DNA of 58,028 bases from Deltaproteobacteria bacterium (GTDB taxonomy: Bacteria; Desulfobacterota; DSM-4660; Desulfatiglandales; Desulfatiglandaceae). The notes under the pieces are model-generated. The model made no database searches. It worked only from the letters and a program-made list of their open reading frames with translations, and had not been told where the DNA came from. Below are positions 1-7,300 of this stretch, in pieces. The stretch spans positions 1 to 58,028 of the forward strand of contig JAJDOH010000063.1 in assembly GCA_022340265.1 (NCBI GenBank). Direction: 5' to 3'. Position numbers and translations under genes: made by a program. The stretch's first letter is position 1. Each line of letters begins with the position of its first letter.

Positions 1-1125
1 ATGCTGGTCGTATCGGCCTGCGGTGGTAATACATCCTGGCATCACCAGATTTACCGTGCGGCTCGTTATGCCCCCCATCTTTCCAATTACGCCGGCTCTG
101 CGGGCGGAAGGGTATTTCCCTCAGCGGCCGGGTTTCATACAAGCCAGACCTTTTTCACAGATGACGAAGGCGTATACATGTTAGAGATGCGCGATGCGCC
201 AGCTTTTGATGAGCGGTCAGATGACGGATCATTGAGCCATGAGTTATTTCTTGACAATGTCCGAAAACGGGTACGCAAGATCCAGGGTGGACGTCTGAAA
301 CTTCCTTCAGAGGTTCCGTACACCGAGGCACATAACACCTGGGTGTTTAACAAGCCGTCTACACTGGTTGTTATCCCAGTCGGGGATCTTTCGCAGCACG
401 TCTTGCTCGGTATCTGTTATATGCTTCAGAACGGTTTGGTACTTCACGACGACATCAACAAATGTCCCATTCCGGGAATTGAGCAGTTTGGAGACATTGT
501 GGACATCTCCAATGTCTGGCCCATCACCTTTGTGGAGCAATTGTCGCTTTCAGAGCTGACCGTGGAACTCGGCACAAGCTGCAATGCCGGTATGCTGATG
601 CTCCAGGCTATGGGTCTTGGAGGATGGATGTTCGACGGGGTCGATCCCTTCGCCGTGCTTGGTGCTAGTGGCAATCCTGAAGTACCGGGTCTGGGGTTTC
701 GATATGACAGTGAAGATCGTTGGCCCTACCCGAATCCCACTGGTTTGGAGGGAGTGATGGAAGGCTACTGCCCACCCCATTACCAAGATATGCGCGCCGC
801 CGTGGATGCACTTTGCGAGCGCAAGTTTGGTAGCGGTGGACCTTTTCATCCCGACACTCCCGGACCCTGGAAAGATAGTCCTCAAGTACGTTCAGCCGCC
901 CAGGTCCACGACGAACGGTTTCGGGAGTGCGTTGCGCTTCAAGCCCAGTACGTCTACGATGTCTTTGGCAAGTTTCCCGGTACGGTGCCCTCCATGTTTC
1001 TCATCATGTATCTGCAGGCGCATCACCTAGATCTGGATTTTTATGATAAGTTTTACAAGCCCGGAGCTTATTTGAAGACACATGCCATGCACATGACACA
1101 TTGGCACTCAGACGATACAGCCTGA
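1..1125 (+). CDS. Unrecognised protein, probably 5'-truncated; weak nitroreductase-like C-terminal half
   Basis: The frame is open from the first base of the window to a TGA at 1123-1125 (374 codons visible), so the true start may lie upstream. I do not recognise the family with confidence. A stretch near residues 188-215, rich in Gly and Leu with a CNAGMLMLQAMGLGGW segment, resembles the helix of SagB/nitroreductase-type flavoproteins that packs against FMN, but no complete signature is visible. There is no signal peptide or membrane segment in the visible part. It lies just upstream of an integron-like cassette array, but no attC-like site is visible directly after it, so it need not be a cassette gene. 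Confidence 0.6.
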   Translation: MLVVSACGGNTSWHHQIYRAARYAPHLSNYAGSAGGRVFPSAAGFHTSQTFFTDDEGVYMLEMRDAPAFDERSDDGSLSHELFLDNVRKRVRKIQGGRLKLPSEVPYTEAHNTWVFNKPSTLVVIPVGDLSQHVLLGICYMLQNGLVLHDDINKCPIPGIEQFGDIVDISNVWPITFVEQLSLSELTVELGTSCNAGMLMLQAMGLGGWMFDGVDPFAVLGASGNPEVPGLGFRYDSEDRWPYPNPTGLEGVMEGYCPPHYQDMRAAVDALCERKFGSGGPFHPDTPGPWKDSPQVRSAAQVHDERFRECVALQAQYVYDVFGKFPGTVPSMFLIMYLQAHHLDLDFYDKFYKPGAYLKTHAMHMTHWHSDDTA

Positions 1126-1223
1126 ACCTAAGATTATATTTTTTCAAGATCTTGCCAAAAGACAAAAGATAGCGAGGCCTACAAACAGTTTCAGCCGATA
1201 AAGACGGCTGAACAGATTATTAA

Positions 1224-1634
1224 ATGTCTGAAAAAGATGATGACATAATCATCGAAAATTTTATCGATGAAATTCGTGTGAAATTCCCTGAAGTTTTATC
1301 TGACCTAGATGAATGGATGGAACTTCAAGGATATGAACCAGAAGACAGAATGTATACGTCTTTGATGGAGCGATTTTCTCAGATAACAACTGATTCATTC
1401 AAAAACAAAAACGAAGATAGAGCAAAATCGTACCTAGAGTACATGTCCCGAAAACTGGTGAATGCAACAGATATGGAGAAAGAATATATCGATGTATATT
1501 ATGTTGAGTCATTAATGTGGGATGACTTCAGCGGTGAACGACGAAAAAAATGTTGGGAATTCATGCCAAAGAACTTGCAATCTCTGTATTTGAAGTGCTG
1601 GGGAAGGAAAACATACGACGAAAAAGAATTATAA
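1224..1634 (+). CDS. Small acidic hypothetical protein (immunity-protein-like)
   Basis: 136 residues, strongly acidic and Trp/Tyr-rich, with no signal peptide or membrane segment, so presumably cytoplasmic. The pattern (acidic N-terminal helix, a middle helical region, then MPKNLQSLYLKCWGRK near the C-terminus) recalls small helical immunity-type proteins such as DUF7674, but this rests on appearance only and no function is assigned. The start follows an AT-rich leader with no strong ribosome binding site. The stop codon (1632-1634) falls inside the left core box of the attC-like site A (1631-1692), as is typical of integron cassette genes. No exactly matching box was found at its 5' side, so the left cassette boundary is unknown. 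Confidence 0.65.
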   Translation: MSEKDDDIIIENFIDEIRVKFPEVLSDLDEWMELQGYEPEDRMYTSLMERFSQITTDSFKNKNEDRAKSYLEYMSRKLVNATDMEKEYIDVYYVESLMWDDFSGERRKKCWEFMPKNLQSLYLKCWGRKTYDEKEL

Positions 1635-1692
1635 TACAAATCATTCCAGCGGGCGCGGAAACAGCCCCGCGCCCCTGAATTCAACGTTCGGC
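1631..1692 (+). other. attC-like recombination site A
   Basis: Left box ATAATAC (1631-1637; deviates from the expected AAC end), right box GTTCGGC (1686-1692). Between them is a palindrome with stem GGGCGCGG (1651-1658) and CCGCGCCC (1667-1674). It continues outwards as ATTCCAGC opposite the complement of CTGAAT, with unpaired extra bases on one arm. Such extrahelical bases are the hallmark of folded attC strands. It ends the 136-residue gene and starts the amidase cassette. Confidence 0.65.
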
Positions 1693-1717
1693 TTCACCCA
1701 CAAATAGAGGTGCCAAT

Positions 1718-3253
1718 ATGACTTCTTTTCCTGATTATGATCAATATGATGGTATCGGTTTGGCCAAGCTCGTTAAAAATGGGAACATCAGCAGCTTAGA
1801 GATATGTGAAGAGGCTATTCGTCGTGCTGAAAACCTGAATCCAAAACTAAACGCGATTATAACGACAATGTATGACTTTGCGAGAGAAGACGCCAAACGT
1901 CCGAATAAAGATGCTCGATTTGGCGGCGTCCCTTTCTTATTGAAAGATGTGCATCATGCATTGAAAGGCTTTACTATGAGCTCCGGCAGCGAATTGCTCA
2001 GAAATTATGTGCCCGGATACGATGCAGAAATAGTGAGCCGCTTCAAAAAGGCCGGTTTAATCATCCTTGGAAAGACAAACACGCCCGAGTTCAAACTTTC
2101 ATACGTTACAGAGCCTAAATCGTTTGGACCAACGCGAAATCCTTGGAATCTTGATTACTCATGTGGCGGCTCAAGCGGTGGTTCAGCCTCAGCAGTTGCA
2201 TCTGGCATTGTTCCTTTCGCGTCAGCTACGGATGAGGGGGGATCAATTCGTGTTCCAGCATCCTATTGTGGTTTGTTCGGTCTCAAACCGAGCCGGGGTC
2301 GTAATCCCATAGGCCCGGATTTTGATGAAGAATGGGACGGCATGTCCCATAGCCATGTTGTTTCGCGATCAGTTCGCGACTCTGCTGCGATACTCGATGC
2401 CGTCTCAGGCTTTGAATATGGCGCACCTTACGGCATTGTTGAAAAGGAAAGACCATTTATCGAAGAAGTAAATACGGAGCCGGGAAGGCTGAAAATTGCT
2501 TTTCATATGAAACCTGCATATGGAAAAAACGTAAATCCGGAATGCAGAAAAGCTGTAGAACAGACATGCACATTACTGGAAAATTTGGGGCATGTGGTTG
2601 AAGAAGCTGCCCCTGATTATCGAGAAGAGGCAGTTGCCTTAAATTGGTGGATCATCCTGATTGGGAACGAAGCCGCACTTGTGGACAGGCTTATTCAGGA
2701 GTACGGAATGTCTATGGTAAGGAATAATCTGGAATTACCCAATATCGCATTGTACAGCATAGGCAAGGAGTTGAAGGTACTGGATTTTGTGAAGGCAAAA
2801 CGCAGTTGGAGGCAACTCGGGGTAGTTATGGATCGGATGCTGAATACATATGACATGGTGCTTACTCCGACCTTAGGTGAGCCTCCTGTAGCTGTCGGGT
2901 CCCAGCAGCCCAACAATAAAGACCGGTTCTCGATGAAATTAATCTCATCATTTGTCGGCAAGTTGATTCTGAGCAGCAGGAATCGGACATATTCCATATT
3001 GGAAGAACTGACTCAAAATACCATGAAAGAGCAGATGCCGTTTACCCTTATTGCTAATATTACCGGACAACCAGCTATGTCCGTTCCCTTATATTGGTCA
3101 AAGGATGGACTGCCCTGTGGGGTTCAATTTATTGGCCGTTATGGTGGTGAGGCAAAATTACTGAGACTTGCCGGTCAATTGGAAAAGGCACAACCATGGT
3201 CAGGAAGGAAGCCACGTATTTTGAGTGAGATGAAAACAAATAGTTCTCTGTGA
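1718..3253 (+). CDS. Amidase signature family hydrolase (NylA/GatA-like)
   Basis: 511 residues, the usual length for this family. It hydrolyses an amide bond with a Ser-cisSer-Lys triad. The catalytic Lys is in PFLLKDV (about residue 75), the Gly/Ser-rich signature [10 protein letters not shown] follows, and the cis-Ser/nucleophile region reads [12 protein letters not shown]. The C-terminal segment ([26 protein letters not shown]) is close to 6-aminohexanoate-cyclic-dimer hydrolase NylA and related broad amidases as I remember them. The substrate cannot be told from sequence. GatA is unlikely because no gatB or gatC is near and the gene sits in its own integron-like cassette (1687-3331). The start follows GAGGTGCCAAT, an acceptable ribosome binding site. 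Confidence 0.85.
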   Translation: MTSFPDYDQYDGIGLAKLVKNGNISSLEICEEAIRRAENLNPKLNAIITTMYDFAREDAKRPNKDARFGGVPFLLKDVHHALKGFTMSSGSELLRNYVPGYDAEIVSRFKKAGLIILGKTNTPEFKLSYVTEPKSFGPTRNPWNLDYSCGGSSGGSASAVASGIVPFASATDEGGSIRVPASYCGLFGLKPSRGRNPIGPDFDEEWDGMSHSHVVSRSVRDSAAILDAVSGFEYGAPYGIVEKERPFIEEVNTEPGRLKIAFHMKPAYGKNVNPECRKAVEQTCTLLENLGHVVEEAAPDYREEAVALNWWIILIGNEAALVDRLIQEYGMSMVRNNLELPNIALYSIGKELKVLDFVKAKRSWRQLGVVMDRMLNTYDMVLTPTLGEPPVAVGSQQPNNKDRFSMKLISSFVGKLILSSRNRTYSILEELTQNTMKEQMPFTLIANITGQPAMSVPLYWSKDGLPCGVQFIGRYGGEAKLLRLAGQLEKAQPWSGRKPRILSEMKTNSSL

Positions 3254-3265
3254 CTATTCAAAATA

Positions 3266-3337
3266 GCCGAACATTTCGCTTTACTCGGACGGGTGTTTCG
3301 CTGCCGCTACGCACAGCAGGTAACCTTGGTGTTATGC
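3266..3337 (+). other. attC-like recombination site B
   Basis: Left box GCCGAAC (3266-3272) is followed by ATTTCGCTTTACTCGGAC, which closely parallels the left half of classical attC sites (AAC, then a short AT-rich spacer and TTCG). Right box is GTTATGC (3331-3337). The inner palindrome is weak (GGT..GCTG against CAGC..ACC). The left box is the exact complement of GTTCGGC at the 5' end of the same cassette (1686-1692). Confidence 0.65.
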
Positions 3338-3351
3338 ATGCTATAAATAGA

Positions 3352-3394
3352 TTGACATCTATAACGGACCCCATGATAATATGACCCATGATAA
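3352..3394 (+). promoter_or_regulatory. higBA promoter with 10-nt direct repeats
   Basis: TTGACA (3352-3357), a 17-nt spacer and GATAAT (3375-3380) form a near-consensus sigma-70 promoter. The expected transcription start falls at or next to the higB ATG (3388), so higB would be leaderless or nearly so. CCCATGATAA occurs twice (3370-3379 and 3385-3394), 15 nt apart; one copy overlaps the -10 box and the other the start codon. This is a plausible HigA or HigBA autoregulation site (inference). The promoter lies inside the cassette, so the pair is independent of the array promoter. Confidence 0.7.
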
Positions 3395-3681
3395 AATCTT
3401 TTAGATCTGCCGGTACTGAGGATGTTTTTGATGGTGTGGCCTCTCAAGCTGTTCGACGATGCTGTCCAAAATCCATTTGGCCGGTTGCTCGCCGAAAGTT
3501 AGACCAGATAAACCGTGTTCGAGAACTTAATGAACTTAAAGTTCCTCCAGGCAACCGACTGGAGCTCCTCAAAGGCGACAGGGAGAATCAATACAGTATG
3601 CGTATTAATCAGCAATACCGAATTTGTTTTATATGGGAGGAAGGCTATGCCTACGAAATCGAAATTACAGATTACCACTAA
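3388..3681 (+). CDS. higB: HigB-type toxin (RelE/ParE superfamily)
   Basis: 97 residues, the normal size for HigB. HigB toxins are ribosome-dependent mRNA endonucleases neutralised by HigA. The opening MIKSFRSAGTEDVF matches the usual HigB start, which supports this ATG although no ribosome binding site precedes it. The C-terminal part (LELLKGDRENQYSMRINQQYRI followed by a CFIW strand and ending EIEITDYH) is the conserved RelE-fold core. The stretch ASQAVRRCCPKSIWPVARRKL is slightly longer than usual. It overlaps the antitoxin gene by 35 bp, in the toxin-first order typical of HigBA. It forms a cassette flanked by attC-like sites B and C, a common setting for toxin-antitoxin pairs that stabilise arrays. 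Confidence 0.88.
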   Translation: MIKSFRSAGTEDVFDGVASQAVRRCCPKSIWPVARRKLDQINRVRELNELKVPPGNRLELLKGDRENQYSMRINQQYRICFIWEEGYAYEIEITDYH

Positions 3682-4015
3682 TGATGTAGTTGGTCGGCGA
3701 CTGCCTCGGAATCGTCCCCCAACACATCCTGGGGAGATGCTTTTTGAGGAATTTGTTAAGCCTCTTGACCTTACACAAGCAGAACTTTCTCGTCGTCTAG
3801 GCGTTTCTTACCCTCGTCTGAACGAAATTATTAACGGCAGGCGTTCAGTAACCCCGGATACTGCATTGCGGCTGTCCCGTGTTTTGGGTATGCCTGCAGA
3901 TTTCTGGCTGGGTTTGCAGCAGGATTGGGATCTTTGGCATGCCATGAATAGCCCTGAAGCAAAACAAATTAATCGCCTGAAACCAATTCCCAGAGATCAA
4001 CATTCTTTTGCATAA
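3647..4015 (+). CDS. higA: HigA antitoxin, XRE-family DNA-binding protein
   Basis: 122 residues. The ATG at 3647 is chosen because GGGAGG precedes it and the protein then starts with a basic tail as in other HigA proteins; the frame is also open further upstream. The core reads HPGEMLFEEFVKPLDLTQ, then the helix-turn-helix ELSRRLGVSYPRLNEIINGRR and the family tail DTALRLSRVLGMPADFWLGLQ. HigA binds and inhibits HigB and represses the shared promoter; the paired direct repeats at 3370-3394 are candidate operators. The TAA stop (4013-4015) lies inside the left core box GCATAAC of attC-like site C. Confidence 0.9.
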   Translation: MPTKSKLQITTNDVVGRRLPRNRPPTHPGEMLFEEFVKPLDLTQAELSRRLGVSYPRLNEIINGRRSVTPDTALRLSRVLGMPADFWLGLQQDWDLWHAMNSPEAKQINRLKPIPRDQHSFA

Positions 4016-4137
4016 CTCGCTGGTGCGGGACCGGGAAAAGCCGTGGCATTTTTTAAATCATTAAATGATGTCATTTGAGTGGCTTTAACCATTGCCGTAT
4101 AACATCGTTTCCCGGCCCCACAGCTCAACTGTTATAA
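4010..4137 (+). other. attC-like recombination site C (long form)
   Basis: Left box GCATAAC (4010-4016) and right box GTTATAA (4131-4137) enclose imperfect arms CTGGTGCGGGACCGGGAAA and TTTCCCGGCCCCACAG with unpaired extra bases, giving a site of about 128 bp. That is similar in length to the long attC repeats of Vibrio-type chromosomal integrons. The left box exactly complements GTTATGC at the 5' end of the higBA cassette (3331-3337). No cassette gene follows, so this looks like the right end of the array. Confidence 0.65.
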
Positions 4138-4358
4138 AGTGCCACTATAATACTCAATATGCAGAAGCTTAAAGAATTTCTTGAATTCAGATGAATTCAG
4201 GGGAGACCATACTTAATTCGACAAGGTATTCCCAAAAATAAATAAGGTGCCCCCCAGATTCCCCATGGAAGCAACCCCGGGTCCAGGAAGTCAAACGCTG
4301 TAAATCCGTCAACCTGTGAACCTGATGTCAGCGATATCCTTTTTATGGAGGAACGACC
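4016..4358. other. Non-coding stretch: attC end, palindrome and leader of the giant gene
   Basis: This 343-bp gap holds the body of attC-like site C, then an AT-rich stretch with repeated GAATTCAG (twice within 4182-4200), then the palindrome at 4201-4255, then the leader of the giant gene with a strong GGAGG just before its ATG. I see no coding sequence. Confidence 0.6.
4201..4255. repeat. REP/RAYT-type palindrome, copy 1
   Basis: Arms GGGAGACCATACTTAATT and AAATAAATAAGGTGCCCCCC pair imperfectly around a loop containing AAGGTATTCCCAA. A close relative stands at 8925-8980, just after the giant gene. The pattern GGGGACACC-n-TTAATT...AATTAA-n-GGTGTCCCC is one I associate with palindromes mobilised by IS200/REP-associated (Y1) tyrosine transposases in Desulfobacterota. 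No transposase is present here, so the assignment is by resemblance. Confidence 0.6.
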
Positions 4359-7300
4359 ATGGATAGAATTCGGTTTCTCGTAAAAGCTGATGCGAAAATC
4401 GGTCACGCGCTTTCTGCCGCGCGCACCCCTTTTGGGAAAATGGCCCTTCGATTGAGCCCACTGCTCCCCCGCTCGAGTTCGATCGCTGGATTCGGTCTGA
4501 CAGGCGCTCAGGATTGGTTCGTCGCCGAGACCGGGGAAGACATCGACCCCTCTGCGGCATGGGATTCATGCCACGGGCTGGGAGATCAGAAGCAGAGCTT
4601 GGCTGCAGCTGCCGGCATCACCTATGCCGAACCCGATTGGCCGCAGACTTGGATTCCGACTGATCAAACCGAGTTCGTATCGCCGTTTGGAATCGTAGAT
4701 AGTTGCGAAAAAGAACGAAAATGGATGGAAGATAGCGATGTACCTCACGGGGACAAGCCTGACTGGCACCTGGATGACGACTACAGCGGGTTACGTTCCG
4801 CACGAAGGGCCGCCGCGGCCGACAACCCCCGACATGTCCGCATCGGACACCTCGATACGGGTTATGATCCGAACCACCGGATCCGGCCGCCAAGCCTAAG
4901 TGAGCCCGACGATCTCGAGCATAACTTCGTGGAGGGCGAAAACTGCCACAGCGCAGCGGACCCTTTCGTGTCCGGCATATTAAAGAATCCCGGTCACGGG
5001 ACCGGAACCATTGGAATTCTTGCGGGTGCAAAGCTTGAAAACCTGGCATTTCCCGACGAGGATACAGGAGATTTCCTCGGTGGTGCATACCAGGCCAGAA
5101 TCATCCCCGTGCGCATTGCCTCTTCGGTCCTTCTCCTCTATACGAGCGCACTGGCCAAAGGCCTCGACTATCTCACCGCACCAAAGAAAAATTCAGACTT
5201 CAGATGCGACGTGGTCACCATCAGCATGGGGGGCCTTGCCTCGGCCGCCTGGACGGAAATCGTGAACCGTGCCTACGACCTTGGCATCTGCATCTTTGCG
5301 GCAGCCGGGAACAATCTTGGCGGTCTCCCCACCCACCACATTGTCTATCCAGCGCGGTACAGGCGCGTCACGGCAGTCTGTGGCGTTATGCAGGATGGAC
5401 GCCCCTACTACGACCTGGGCCTCGATACCATGGCAGGGAACTTCGGCCCCGACGGCAAGATGTCAACGGCCATTGCAGCCTATACGCCGAACATTCCTTG
5501 GGCGAAGTGGGGTTGCCCGCGCGCATATCGCTGGAATGGAGAAGGCACGTCATCAGCGACACCCCAGGTCGCTGCCGCAGCCGCCCTCTACATTCAGAAG
5601 CACCTCACCGCTATCGGTAACTATCGAGAGGGCTGGATGCGGGTGGAAGCCGTGAGAAAGGCGCTTTTCGATTCAGCCAGGAAAAACACCCGACAGGATT
5701 GGCGAACGTATTTCGGCAACGGAACCCTCAATGCCGCCGCCGCTATGCAAGTTCAGCCGGCGAAGGAAGCGGATTTGCGCAAGCAGGACCGCGATTCCGC
5801 GAGCTTCCCGTTCCTACGGGTTCTAACGGGGGTGGGACTTGCGGCAGCGCCCTCGGAAATGATTCAATTGGAGATCCTCCAGCTCACACAACAATCGCCG
5901 CAACTCCAGGACATCATTCCAGATCCCGATGTCCCGGAGGAACAAATCAGCGACCGGCAAAAGCAGGACTTCTTTGAAGCGATCCTCGCCGACCCCAAGG
6001 CATCCAATACGCTGAAGGAAAACCTTCGCCGTCACCTCACAACAACAGTGCTCACCGTCCCTCCCGCTGCACCGCCTCCGGCTCCACCTTCCGCTCCAAG
6101 GCCGACCAAATCCCTGACAACGATTCAGGCCGATCCACCCTACAGAAAGTTGCGCGGTTATGTCATCGACCCCAGTCTCTCGACCGAGCTATCCCATGTG
6201 GATATCAGCGAGACCATTTACAAGGTCCTCTGGGAGCCCGCGCTCGAGACCGGTCCCAAAGGCGAGTATATTGAAGTGGTGGATTTCGACTACGCCGAGG
6301 ACACGCACTATGCGCCGGTCGACCTGAATGCAAAGAATATCCTGGCCCGGGACGGTCTCGCCCCTTCGGAAGGCAACGCGCAATTCCATCAGCAAATGGT
6401 CTACGCCGTTGCCATGTCCACCATTGCCCGTTTCGAAGCCGCCCTTGGCCGGAGAATGCAGTGGGCGGACAATAATGGGAAGTTTGTCCGGCGTCTCAAG
6501 CTCTTCCCCCATGCGATGAGTGACAAGAACGCCTTCTACAGCCCGGATCGGAAAGCCATTCTGTTCGGGTACTTCCATTCCGAGGCGAAAGATCGTGCGG
6601 GTCAGTATCCGGGCGGCCTCGTTTATACGTGTCTCTCTCATGACATCATCGCCCATGAGGTCACCCATGCGTTGCTGGACGGCATGCATAAAGGATTCCG
6701 GGAACCGAGCAATCCGGATGTACTGGCCTTCCACGAAGCGTTTGCGGATATGGTTGCGTTGTTCCAGCAATTCTCGCATGCTGAAGTGGTAAAGAGCCAG
6801 TTGGCCTCGGTTCGAGGCGCTCTGGAGATGGAAAGCCTCCTGGGAAACCTGGCCCGACAGTTCGGAAAGGCCACCACCGGGCATGCGGCGTTGAGAAGTG
6901 CGTACTTGAAGTTTACACCCCAGGGCTCGCAACGTCTCCGGCCCGACCCGAGTGCCTATCAGAGCGCCATGGAGCCCCATGATCGCGGCGCTGTCCTGCT
7001 GGCCGCGGTCTTTGGCGCCTTTATCGCCATGTACCGGAATCGAGCTGCCGATTTGATGCGATTGGCAACGTCCGGAAGCGGCATCCTTTCCCCCGGGGCG
7101 CTTCATCCGGATTTAGTGAACCGGCTCTTCGAGGAGGTTGCCAAAGCGTCTCAACATGTGCTTGGCATGTGCATCCGGGCACTGGATTACTGTCCTCCCG
7201 TGGACATAACTTTCGGCGATTTTCTACAGGCTGTGATCACGGCGGACCACGAAACCGTTCCGGACGACCCCCTTCACTATCGCACGGCGTTCGTAGAGTC

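Larger units (their letters stand above)
1631..4137 (+). mobile_element. Integron gene-cassette array (tail), three attC-like sites
   Basis: Small plus-strand genes are separated by imperfect palindromes with attC architecture. Cassette 2 (about 1687-3331, amidase) begins with TTCGGC after a G and carries GCCGAAC at 3266-3272: its ends GTTCGGC and GCCGAAC are exact reverse complements. Cassette 3 (about 3332-4131, higBA) begins G|TTATGC at 3331 and carries GCATAAC at 4010-4016, again an exact reverse complement. IntI-made cassettes behave this way, because the R'' box of a cassette pairs with its own first bases. The stop codons of two cassette genes lie inside R''. No integrase or attI is in the window; by orientation they would be to the left. 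Confidence 0.72.

Noticed and set aside
1121..1186. An attC-like site directly after the first gene (CCTGAAC ... GTTTCAG)
   Set aside because: The boxes are only partly complementary and the region between them does not fold into paired arms.
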